In this document: piece after piece, positions 25,639 through 33,551 of the stretch
Numbering within the stretch: position 1 is the stretch's first letter
Layout of the letters: each line of letters opens with the position of its first letter
Source of the DNA: Bin80 sp965261255
GTDB lineage: Bacteria > Bacteroidota > Rhodothermia > Rhodothermales > Bin80
NCBI GenBank assembly: GCA_965261255.1
Contig: CBDHCQ010000004.1
Span: 2,666,001-2,730,000, forward strand
Reading direction: 5' to 3'
Length of the DNA stretch: 64,000 nt
Made by a program: the position numbers and the translations under genes
Notes under the pieces: model-generated
Told to the model about the DNA's origin: nothing
The model's database searches: none
Seen by the model: the letters and a program-made list of their open reading frames with translations, nothing else

Positions 25639-26916
25639 ATGTATCGCATCCATACTTGCCTACTGGCTCTAATCATTATCATCTCAATCCCACTGGCATC
25701 TAGGGTTTCGGCGCAGACCACCGTGGATGATGCGGAGGTTAGAATCCATTACACGCTCTACTACGAGAACTTCAAAAATCAAAACTACCGTGATGCTATC
25801 CCTAATCTGGTGTGGCTCCTCTATAACGCACCCCTTGGCTATCGGCGGACTACGGATGTGAATTTCGACCGTGCCATTGAGGCCTTTCAGGGACTTGCCA
25901 ATGAGGAGGAGGAGTCTGCAAAGAAACGTGCGTGGCTTGACTCTGCGCTTGTCCACTTCGATCGAGTGATCCCCGTTCTCTCTGAACTGGATATAGAGTT
26001 TGACCCCTTCATTTGGACTCGCAATAAGGGACGTTTCATCCAATCTAACCTTGATGAACTCGCTGATCTTCGTTCCGAAATGATCGCATCATACCGAAGC
26101 GCTTATGAAATGGAACCGCTGCGTATTGACCCCTACTACCTTGATGTTATTGTCCAGGACATGTATCAGGGGCAAGATATCGCAGGAGCACTCGATTTCC
26201 TGCGTGAACTCAGAGACAAGCGGGGAGGCGAAGAGAGTATTGAGGGCCTGATCCACAAGTACTTCTCCGTGATTCCCCCGGATGAACAAATTGCCTTCCT
26301 GGAGGAGCAGTACGAAGCGGATCCCGATAACGCTGAACTGGTTACGCAACTTTTTGGATTGTACCAGCAGGAGGCTTATCGCGAGGAAATGCTAGGGCTT
26401 GCAGACAAGGTTCTTAGTATGAAGCCTACTGCGGCAACGTTGCGTCTGTTGACCCGGATGTATGTTGAGGATGGTGACAATGAGCGTGCCATTGAACTCT
26501 TCTTACAGATGCAGGCCTTGCCAGAAATAGAGATCATTGCTCAGGATTATTACAATATCGGTTTAGCGTATCAGGATATGGAAAACTTCCGGGAGGCACG
26601 CGACCACTACAGGTTGGCCATAGAGGCTGATCCAGAATTCCAGCAGGCCCGTGTTGCTATTCCTAATCTTTATTCTACAGCCGTTGCCAGTTGTGGCGTG
26701 GCCGATCGCGAGCAGGCAGCAGTGTTCTGGTTGATTGCAGATGAATATTCTCGCATTGGTGATCAGGACGGCGTTAACCGAATGGCCACTGCCTACCCTA
26801 ACGCCGAGGATATTTTCTACGTAACGCGCTGGAGTGTAGGTGAAAGTACGCAGGTGAGTTATACTTGTCGGGGCATGACTATCAGTGGTACAACCACGGT
26901 CCGGCAACGTCGTTAA
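25639..26916 (+). CDS. Secreted TPR-repeat protein
   Basis: 425 residues. A signal peptide (LLALIIIISIPLASRVSAQ) is followed by helical repeats of about 34 residues. Clear TPR-like units are AELVTQLFGLYQQEAYREEM near 235, ATLRLLTRMYVEDGDNERAI near 264 and DYYNIGLAYQDMENFREARD near 302, with the usual small and aromatic repeat positions. The last 70 residues (IADEYSRIGDQDGVNRMA and a beta-rich tail with WSVGESTQVSY) are not TPR. TPR proteins are scaffolds for protein-protein contacts, here in the periplasm. It closes the likely operon that starts with the glycogen-synthase-type gene. It contains no known catalytic domain. Confidence 0.8.
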   Translation: MYRIHTCLLALIIIISIPLASRVSAQTTVDDAEVRIHYTLYYENFKNQNYRDAIPNLVWLLYNAPLGYRRTTDVNFDRAIEAFQGLANEEEESAKKRAWLDSALVHFDRVIPVLSELDIEFDPFIWTRNKGRFIQSNLDELADLRSEMIASYRSAYEMEPLRIDPYYLDVIVQDMYQGQDIAGALDFLRELRDKRGGEESIEGLIHKYFSVIPPDEQIAFLEEQYEADPDNAELVTQLFGLYQQEAYREEMLGLADKVLSMKPTAATLRLLTRMYVEDGDNERAIELFLQMQALPEIEIIAQDYYNIGLAYQDMENFREARDHYRLAIEADPEFQQARVAIPNLYSTAVASCGVADREQAAVFWLIADEYSRIGDQDGVNRMATAYPNAEDIFYVTRWSVGESTQVSYTCRGMTISGTTTVRQRR

Positions 26917-27086
26917 ACATTCCTGTAGACGCAGTCTCCGTTGTAGGAGGGACCTGTAGGATCAAGCAAGCAACGCAATAATCCATTGCCTCACTTTATC
27001 ATTCACGGCAACCCACGTATTTTGGCGCGCCGGTGTAACGTCGGGCCCCTATCTGTTTTGCCCGTCGTGACTCTGTATCCTTGAAT

Positions 27087-28370
27087 ATGCCGAACATTAA
27101 GTCAATCAAAGCCCGTCAAATCCTTGATAGCCGGGGCAACCCCACCCTAGAAGTTGATGTTACCGCCGAGGGAGAGGCGTTTGGGCGAGCTGCTGTCCCT
27201 AGCGGAGCATCCACAGGTGAACATGAAGCAGTAGAACTGCGTGATGAAGATACCTCCCGGTACTCAGGTAAAGGCGTCTCCAACGCAGTTGCACACGTAA
27301 ATCACGAGATTGCATTGGCCCTTCAAGGATATGATGTGTGCAACCAAGTTGGATTGGATCAAGCGCTCATTGGGCTAGACGGAACACCAAACAAGGCACG
27401 TTTGGGAGCAAATGCAACCCTTGGCGTATCTCTCGCGACTGCAAAGGCAGCCGCAGCCTCAATAGGGCTGCCCCTGTACCGTTATATCGGCGGAACGAAT
27501 GCCTGCACTCTGCCGGTCCCTATGATGAATATCATCAATGGCGGCCGCCATGCGGATAATCGTGTAGATATGCAGGAATTTATGATTATGCCTGCCGGTG
27601 CTGCTTCTTTCTCGGAAGCCCTTCGCATAGGGACAGAAATCTTTCATAGACTCAAGAAAGTACTTGGCGGTAAAGGATACAGTACCGCGGTTGGAGATGA
27701 AGGTGGCTTTGCCCCCAACCTGAAATCAAATGAAGAGGCTGTGGAGGTAATCCTGGAAGCCGTAGTGCAGGCAGGATTTGAACCCGGCGCGGATGTATTC
27801 ATCGCGCTGGATCCAGCCGTGAGCGAAATGTTTGAAGACGGTAGCTATGTATTCTGGAAAAGTAATCCAGGTACAAGGTATTCCAGTGAGGATATGGTGG
27901 AGTTGTGGAGTAACTGGGTACATCAATATCCGATCGTCTCCATTGAAGACGGACTTGATGAAAACGACTGGAAGGGATGGCAGCTACTCACCAAAACCAT
28001 CGGGGATCGCGTACAGCTCGTAGGAGATGACCTGTTTGTAACCAACACTGGACGTCTTCAACGTGGAATCCAAGAACAGGCTGCTAACTCCATACTCGTT
28101 AAGCTCAACCAGATTGGTACACTTACGGAAACATTGGAGGCAATCGAGATGGCACATAAGTCTGGCTTTACTGCGGTAATCAGTCACCGATCGGGGGAGA
28201 CTGAAGACACTACAATTGCCGATCTCGCCGTGGCCACAAACAGTGGACAAATAAAGACCGGGTCTGCCAGTCGGAGTGATCGACTTGCAAAGTATAACCA
28301 GCTGCTTCGCATTGAGGAAGAGCTTGGTGTTTCAGCACATTACCCGGGTACAAGAGATTTTAAGATTTAA
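27087..28370 (+). CDS. eno: Enolase
   Basis: 427 residues from the ATG at 27087; a TTG two codons earlier is in frame but not needed. Enolase converts 2-phosphoglycerate to phosphoenolpyruvate in glycolysis. The family landmarks are complete: ARQILDSRGNPTLEVDV, AVPSGASTGEHEAVELRD, MPMMN-type VPMMNIINGGRHADN, the acid site VGDEGGFAPN (Glu), metal ligands FIALDP, PIVSIEDGLDE and VGDDLFVTN, the base lysine in SILVKLNQIGTLTET, SHRSGETEDTTIADLAVA, and a lysine in QIKTGSASRSDR. It is the first of a tight group with ftsB, a ROK kinase and lptD. The upstream 170 bases carry a weak relative of the 22-base palindrome (26949) and no clear promoter that I could identify. Confidence 0.97.
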   Translation: MPNIKSIKARQILDSRGNPTLEVDVTAEGEAFGRAAVPSGASTGEHEAVELRDEDTSRYSGKGVSNAVAHVNHEIALALQGYDVCNQVGLDQALIGLDGTPNKARLGANATLGVSLATAKAAAASIGLPLYRYIGGTNACTLPVPMMNIINGGRHADNRVDMQEFMIMPAGAASFSEALRIGTEIFHRLKKVLGGKGYSTAVGDEGGFAPNLKSNEEAVEVILEAVVQAGFEPGADVFIALDPAVSEMFEDGSYVFWKSNPGTRYSSEDMVELWSNWVHQYPIVSIEDGLDENDWKGWQLLTKTIGDRVQLVGDDLFVTNTGRLQRGIQEQAANSILVKLNQIGTLTETLEAIEMAHKSGFTAVISHRSGETEDTTIADLAVATNSGQIKTGSASRSDRLAKYNQLLRIEEELGVSAHYPGTRDFKI

Positions 28371-28382
28371 CGGGAACAGTGC

Positions 28383-28691
28383 ATGGCGTCTACGGCAACG
28401 CGACAACATGTTTCAATGGGCAGGCGCCTTACGCGTCTGTTGCTTATCGGCCTGATGTTTGCAGGATTACTCTGGTTCACCTGGTTTGATAGCTACAGCC
28501 TGATTCGGCGGGCGGACTGGCAGCGGGAGTACGAGGAATTGGTGGAGGAGAATAGGCAGTTGAGAAGCGAAATAGCTGAGCTCCAGTCTATGCTTGAAAA
28601 CCCGCCGAGCAATGAGGAGATAGAAAAAATTGCGCGAGAGCAATATGGTATGCGACGTGATGGAGAAACTGTTTATCGAATAGAGGAGTAA
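28383..28691 (+). CDS. FtsB/DivIC-family septum formation protein
   Basis: 102 residues, 12 bases after enolase. A short basic N-terminus is followed by one membrane span (about residues 17-33, LLLIGLMFAGLLWFTWF) and then a coiled coil (YEELVEENRQLRSEIAELQS near 47-67), and the C-terminus reads IAREQYGMRRDGETVYRI. This is the size and layout of bacterial FtsB/DivIC, which joins FtsL and FtsQ/DivIB at the division site and activates septal peptidoglycan synthesis. Enolase next to ftsB is a very widespread arrangement in bacteria. The periplasmic coiled coil faces outward. Confidence 0.9.
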   Translation: MASTATRQHVSMGRRLTRLLLIGLMFAGLLWFTWFDSYSLIRRADWQREYEELVEENRQLRSEIAELQSMLENPPSNEEIEKIAREQYGMRRDGETVYRIEE

Positions 28692-28696
28692 TCAAA

Positions 28697-29662
28697 ATGC
28701 ACGCGATCGGCATAGACCTGGGCGGTACAAATATCAAGGCCGCTTTGGTCCATAAAACATTTGGTCTGGTTAACACCAATTCAGTCCCTACCGAAGCTGA
28801 AGAAGGCAAAGACCATGTGCTAGATCAAATATCCCTGGCCGTAAAACCTTTCCTAAAACGCAGAAATCGCGTAATTGGCATTGGTATCGGTGCCCCCGGG
28901 ACGATTGACCTCGATAGAAAGTCGTTAATTCATCCACCAAATATGCCCGGATGGGGCATCGTTAACCTGAGATCAGTTCTAAAGAAACGGTTAGGTAGCC
29001 GGCTGAATATTTTTGTTGAGAATGATGCTAACGCGGCCGCCCTCGGATCTGGCCACTACGGGGCAGCACGAAACCATGACCATTTTATCATGGTCACGCT
29101 GGGTACGGGCGTCGGTGGTGCCATTGTGTTTAATAATCGAATCTTTCGAGGTGAAACCGGGGCAGCCGGAGAAATTGGACACATGTCCATTGATTATGAT
29201 GGACCACCGGATATGACCGGTGTCAACGGCGCAATTGAAGCATACCTTGGACAACGATTCCTGACCGGCCATGCACGCGAGTTCCTGGTAAAATATCCCA
29301 AAAGTTCATTGTATACGGCTCCCGGACTGACGAATCTCACACCCGCTACGATTGCAGGAGCGGCTATGAATGGGGACCCCGGTGCCACCGAAATCCTCAG
29401 GTGGGCTGGCCAAAAGCTGGGCTGTGTATTGGGGGGCGTTATTAACCTGCTTGACATACGCACCATCGTCATAGGCGGTGGAGTTTCCAATGCGGGTGAC
29501 CTACTATTAACGCCGGTACGTGAGGTCATTGAGTCGTACATAAAACCTGGCATGCGTGAAAGCGTTGTCGTAATTCAGGAAACGCTCGGAAACGAGGCCG
29601 GTATGCTTGGTGCTGCCAGTCTTGTATTCGATCAGATTGATGACTACAACCGCAAACGGTGA
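28697..29662 (+). CDS. ROK-family sugar kinase (glucokinase-like)
   Basis: 321 residues, five bases after the ftsB-like gene. The ATP phosphate-1 motif GIDLGGTNIKAAL is at the N-terminus, and the sugar-binding VENDANAAALG with IMVTLGTGVGGAIV and GETGAAGEIGHMSID follow near 115-165. ROK kinases phosphorylate glucose or N-acetylhexosamines. The ROK zinc site normally reads GHxx, then a CxCGxxGCxE block; here that segment is DGPPDMTGVNGAIEAY, so all cysteines are lost and only GH and Glu remain. Several Bacteroidota-type and Thermus-type ROK glucokinases are zinc-free, so this is not evidence of inactivity. It overlaps the LptD start by 23 bases. Glucokinase is the most economical assignment given enolase nearby. 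Confidence 0.85.
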   Translation: MHAIGIDLGGTNIKAALVHKTFGLVNTNSVPTEAEEGKDHVLDQISLAVKPFLKRRNRVIGIGIGAPGTIDLDRKSLIHPPNMPGWGIVNLRSVLKKRLGSRLNIFVENDANAAALGSGHYGAARNHDHFIMVTLGTGVGGAIVFNNRIFRGETGAAGEIGHMSIDYDGPPDMTGVNGAIEAYLGQRFLTGHAREFLVKYPKSSLYTAPGLTNLTPATIAGAAMNGDPGATEILRWAGQKLGCVLGGVINLLDIRTIVIGGGVSNAGDLLLTPVREVIESYIKPGMRESVVVIQETLGNEAGMLGAASLVFDQIDDYNRKR

Positions 29663-32318
29663 GGTCGTTTTAAGACAATTATTCTGCTTTGTCGCTGTTG
29701 GCTTTCTGCTTTTTCCCCAGAATACCTGGGCACAGGAAGCTAATCCGCTTACATCTCCGATAGAATTCAGTGCCCGAGACTCCCTGGTACTGCACTTTGA
29801 CTCAGAGACGGGAGATCTTGGCACGCTCACCGGTAACGCCATCGTATCCTACGAGGGCATTCAGCTCAGTGCCCACTCCATTACGTTACTTCTGGACGAA
29901 GACGAGCTTATCGCCCAGGGGCTTGTTACAGATTCGGGCTTCGTGGGCGCGCCCGTATTCTCTGAGGGGACCGAAACGTTGACTGGATCACGACTGGCTT
30001 ACAATCTCGCTACCCGCCGTGGACGTGTCACGGAAGCAAGGACGCAGTTTGAAGAGGGCTTTATACAGGCCGGAATAGCGAAAGTCAGGGAGGACAGTAC
30101 GATTTTTATCAAGGACGGTCTTTACACTACCTGCAATTGCGGACCGGATGAGACCCCTTCTTATTCACTCCGGGCCCGCAGAATGAAGGTCGTTGATCAG
30201 AAATGGGTCTATACCGGCCCCATTCAACTCTTCATTTTCAATATCCCGACGCCTGTATGGCTCCCCTTTGGCTTTCTACCCTACCAGGAGGGGCGCAGAA
30301 GTGGACTACTGGCCCCCGAATATGGAGAAGATGAGCGAGGTTTTTTCCTGCGCAATTGGGGGTGGTATTTTGCCATGAATGATCATATGGATTCACAAGT
30401 CCGACTTGGCCTTTGGACTAAGGGAAGCTGGCAGGTCAACCCAGCTTTTCGTTACAACCGCCGTGATCGTTTCAGCGGCAACTTGAACGTGGATTTCCTT
30501 CACGAGCGAAGTGGTGAACGTGATGACCCAGATTTGGTCAAGCGAAACAATCTGAGCTTCCGGTGGACCCACAACCAGACCTTCTCGCCAAAGTCACGCT
30601 TGAGTGCAAATGTTAATCTCACCTCCAGTACTTACTTGCGCACAGTTTCGTACCAGTACGACGACAATGTCAGACAATCTATTGGTTCCTCTATCCAATT
30701 CAATCGCACATTCCGCGGCAGCAGATCCATCTCCTTGAGCATGCGACAGCAACAGGTGATATCTACGGGCAGCGTGGACTTGACTCTGCCACAATTTTCT
30801 TTCTCTCAAGGAACCAGTGCCCCGTTCAAGCGCGAAAACAGTAGCGGGCAAGATCAGCGCTGGTATGAGCGACTCCAGTACAGTGTATCGTCACGCATCA
30901 ACAACAGGTATGAATTTCGACCAATCTCAGACGAGGAGTTAATCGCCAATGGCGACACACTGGCCGATGGGCAACCGGTTGATTATTCATGGTACGAGGC
31001 GCTACTTGACGGAGAGAAATATCGGTCCGCCACTGGCAGGAGTGATGGTCGTATTCGATTTGCTGCCACCCACCGCATACCTATCTCTGCTCCATTTGCA
31101 ATACGCCAGATACCTCTATTAGGGCAGGTTCGCCTGAATTTTTCACCAAACGCGAATTATACCGAAGATTGGTTCATAACTTCAGAGCGCCAAACGCTAT
31201 TGGCAGACGGTACAACCGAAAGAACAACGGAACAAGGATTTTTCGCCTTGAGGCAGTTCAATACGGGGGCCTCAGCGAATACAACGATTTACGGGCTTTT
31301 TCCTGTCAAACTTGGGCAGTACCAAGGATTAAGGCACACAGTGCGACCGCGTGTTGGGTTTTCGTATCGACCTGACTTTGCTGGAGATACCTGGGGGTAT
31401 ACACGTCCTTTACTGGATGAAGCCGGCCTGCCTGTCGTTGATACATTGGCAACAGGGCCAACCCCGCGCCGCTATAGCATCGTTACGGGCGTACAGGGTG
31501 GAACCCAGAAAGCGATCACTTTTGGGATTGACAATACATTTGAGACCAAACGGGTGAGCATAGACTCAACCGGATCCGATCAGAGTCGTGTTCTTCGGCT
31601 CTTCACTCTGAACGCATCCAGCAGTTATAACTTGGCGGCAGATTCGCTCAGAATGTCTCCCATACGCATAAGCGCCCGCACCAATATTCTAGGCCAGTTC
31701 AGCATAAACTTCAGCTCTACATTCTCACCCTACAAACTCAGTCCTGATGGTCGTCGCATGGTGAACGAGTATGTCTTTTCACTTCGTGATCTGGCTATTG
31801 CCCGACTGACGCAACTGAGTGTACGCGGGAGTATGCAATTGCGTGGACGCACCCGAACTCGTACAGCAGACATGCCGACGGGCACCTCGACAATGCCTCA
31901 GTTTGGTAATTCTGGTCCCCCGTTCGGAATGGGCGTAAACAATCAGTTTTCTCAATCCAGCGGGGCTGGCGGTTTCGAAAATTGGTCGTTGAACCTGAGT
32001 TTTGTCTATCAAATTACTCGACCGCAATTAGTCCTTCGCCGTTCGGCTACCGTAAATACGGGTTTCAACTTCAGTCTAACCCCAACCTGGCGTGTTCGAG
32101 GCCAAACAGGCTATGATGTTGAGCGAAAGCAAATCGTAACCACGACGCTCAACTTATCAAAAGAATTCGAGTGTTGGAATATGTCTTTCCGTTGGATTCC
32201 ATTTGGGACTTACCAGTCGTGGGGGTTTAATTTACACGTAAAGAGTGGTCGCTTGGCGGAATTTCTGCGTTTCCAGCAACCACGTGCAGAACGTAACCGA
32301 GGATTTCGAGGGATCTAA
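29640..32318 (+). CDS. LPS-assembly protein LptD-like outer-membrane protein
   Basis: 892 residues from the ATG at 29640, which overlaps the ROK gene and opens on a signal peptide (FVAVGFLLFPQNTWAQ). An N-terminal OstA/LptA-like beta-jelly roll (residues about 40-170, with GNAIVSYEGIQLSAHSITL and YNLATRRGRVTEARTQF) leads to CGPDETPSYSLRARRMKVV and IPTPVWLPFGFLPY, the pattern of the putative LptD of Bacteroidota, and then a long beta-barrel (ANVNLTSSTYLRTVSYQYDD and many similar strands). LptD inserts lipopolysaccharide into the outer leaflet. The Cys pair that makes disulfides in E. coli LptD is represented only by TTCNCG. The LptF/G-type permease is 8 kb away. Confidence 0.9.
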   Translation: MTTTANGEVVLRQLFCFVAVGFLLFPQNTWAQEANPLTSPIEFSARDSLVLHFDSETGDLGTLTGNAIVSYEGIQLSAHSITLLLDEDELIAQGLVTDSGFVGAPVFSEGTETLTGSRLAYNLATRRGRVTEARTQFEEGFIQAGIAKVREDSTIFIKDGLYTTCNCGPDETPSYSLRARRMKVVDQKWVYTGPIQLFIFNIPTPVWLPFGFLPYQEGRRSGLLAPEYGEDERGFFLRNWGWYFAMNDHMDSQVRLGLWTKGSWQVNPAFRYNRRDRFSGNLNVDFLHERSGERDDPDLVKRNNLSFRWTHNQTFSPKSRLSANVNLTSSTYLRTVSYQYDDNVRQSIGSSIQFNRTFRGSRSISLSMRQQQVISTGSVDLTLPQFSFSQGTSAPFKRENSSGQDQRWYERLQYSVSSRINNRYEFRPISDEELIANGDTLADGQPVDYSWYEALLDGEKYRSATGRSDGRIRFAATHRIPISAPFAIRQIPLLGQVRLNFSPNANYTEDWFITSERQTLLADGTTERTTEQGFFALRQFNTGASANTTIYGLFPVKLGQYQGLRHTVRPRVGFSYRPDFAGDTWGYTRPLLDEAGLPVVDTLATGPTPRRYSIVTGVQGGTQKAITFGIDNTFETKRVSIDSTGSDQSRVLRLFTLNASSSYNLAADSLRMSPIRISARTNILGQFSINFSSTFSPYKLSPDGRRMVNEYVFSLRDLAIARLTQLSVRGSMQLRGRTRTRTADMPTGTSTMPQFGNSGPPFGMGVNNQFSQSSGAGGFENWSLNLSFVYQITRPQLVLRRSATVNTGFNFSLTPTWRVRGQTGYDVERKQIVTTTLNLSKEFECWNMSFRWIPFGTYQSWGFNLHVKSGRLAEFLRFQQPRAERNRGFRGI

Positions 32319-32789
32319 GCTGCATCCTCGCAACCAACAGCTCCACCGCGCACAAGCCTTAGTTGCTGGCACCGTCAACACCAGCAGCGCCGCGCACCCG
32401 TGCTTTATCAAGTGTAGGCGCATTACGTGAATTATGCTTCTTGGGATCATTTGAAGAAGCTCTATTGACCAGAGTAGCCAAATACATACTGGTTAAGTAA
32501 ATAACCGGTATCCAAATGGCAAAAAGGGGGCCACCACATAGCAGGAGAGAATTTGGCCCTCCGGCTCTCGCACAACAAGATTGACGATCTGTACTGCACT
32601 GGCAAGGTCTTGGAGGCAGATCTCATTGCCATCAAGCTTTCCAAATGTGATGGCCTCCTGGCGGCGGTGATTGCTAAAATCTAAGACCATTTCGCGGATA
32701 TATCGTGGGCGGAGTTCCATAACACAGGCGCAAGTAATTCCCACTTGATCTCCAATTCGTGCCAGCAAGTGCACGCGATCATTCAGGCG
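32319..32789. other. Intergenic between lptD and the steroid-enzyme operon
   Basis: 471 bases. The part 32319-32460 shows nothing. The rest contains only a weak minus-strand reading frame (32493-32774, listed separately). No transposon ends or clear terminator were found after lptD. G+C falls here compared with the operon to the right, marking a compositional edge near 32785. Confidence 0.4.
32493..32774 (-). CDS. Hypothetical small ORF after the 5-alpha-reductase gene
   Basis: 93 residues beginning at a GTG 15 bases after the stop of the steroid-reductase-like gene, and in the same frame as it. The reading frame has a protein-like look (ELRPRYIREMVLDFSNHRRQ, DLASAVQIVNLVVREPEG). Spacing resembles a distant HPr fold, but the active-site histidine is not there and I do not assign it. 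There is no second copy and no good ribosome site. The base composition is lower in G+C than the operon, so it may be a relic of older flanking DNA. Confidence 0.3.
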   Translation of the reverse strand: MHLLARIGDQVGITCACVMELRPRYIREMVLDFSNHRRQEAITFGKLDGNEICLQDLASAVQIVNLVVREPEGQILSCYVVAPFLPFGYRLFT

Positions 32790-33551
32790 TCAATAGATGC
32801 CCGGGATCAGGGCCCTTCGATTCGCCGGATAATCGGTGAACGTTTCCCGATACCATCGGTGATTGCTCCGCGCCCTCGGGGCGAGATTGGCGGCGGTGAA
32901 TAGCATGAATGCAAGGCCGCACGATGACCAGGTGGCGATCGCCCAGCCCGTCCATTCGAGGATTTCCCCCAGGTAGTTGGGACACGAGACAAAACGGAAC
33001 GCGCCGCCCTGCGGTATCGCATAGCCTGTTTCGCCGGGCCGACGCAGGCGCATGAGGATGTTGTCGGAATGGAGGTTGAGTACGAGCCCGGCAAGGAATA
33101 TTCCTACGCCGATCAGGAAGCGGGGATCGGCGAGCCATTCGGTGGCATAGTCACCGAACTCCGATATGAAGCGGGCATTGATGTACGCGTTGATCACATT
33201 GAACAGAAAGCCAGATCCGACCACCAGAAGGGGCGTCTTCCGACCGCTTGACCGAACACGAAACGGATAGACGAACGTCCGATTTAGATAGTGGCCTTGC
33301 CACATGACAAGGAATAGTAGCGGCGCGATCTGAAAAGCGCCCTTGCCGTTGAGATAGACGGCCAGAAAGACCGCGGGAGCCGGCAATTCCATGATGATCC
33401 ATGCAAGCCTTGCGGAAATGTGTGGCCCCCAGTCCGCACCTGCGTAGTGGCGCCCGTAGGGCGCAGTCCTGCGAAGTAGGTACAGGAACGTCACGGGCAC
33501 CATCGCGAGGACAGCCCATATCAGAATCCTATGCAGACGTTCTTCGACCAT
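32790..33551 (-). CDS. Steroid 5-alpha-reductase family protein (SRD5A1/2-like)
   Basis: 253 residues, nearly all membrane helix (six or seven spans). The C-terminal half is close to animal SRD5A1: DPRFLIGVGIFLAGLVLNLH, then SDNILMRLRRPGETGYAIP, GGAFRFVSCPNYLGEILEW and HRWYRETFTDYPANRRALIP. Such enzymes reduce the 4,5 double bond of 3-oxo-4-ene steroids with NADPH. Residues important in SRD5A2 have counterparts: Glu57 (MELP, Glu55), Tyr91 (HYLNR, Tyr88), the Asn-HSD loop (159-163) and Asn-Tyr-Gly-Glu (here NYLGE, 192-196). The Gln before the Glu is Met here. It abuts the SDR gene (stop then ATG, no spacing), so the two are co-transcribed. Reduction of another polyprenoid or sterol enone is possible. 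Confidence 0.85.
   Translation of the reverse strand: MVEERLHRILIWAVLAMVPVTFLYLLRRTAPYGRHYAGADWGPHISARLAWIIMELPAPAVFLAVYLNGKGAFQIAPLLFLVMWQGHYLNRTFVYPFRVRSSGRKTPLLVVGSGFLFNVINAYINARFISEFGDYATEWLADPRFLIGVGIFLAGLVLNLHSDNILMRLRRPGETGYAIPQGGAFRFVSCPNYLGEILEWTGWAIATWSSCGLAFMLFTAANLAPRARSNHRWYRETFTDYPANRRALIPGIY

Noticed and set aside
26097..26113. AAGCGCTT inside the TPR gene as an operator
   Set aside because: It is within a coding region and occurs by chance at this length; kept only as a warning for the site at 22105.
32493..32774. Assignment of the small frame as HPr (PTS phosphocarrier)
   Set aside because: Only spacing and an Arg-Pro agree; the phosphorylated histidine is missing and the rest does not fit.
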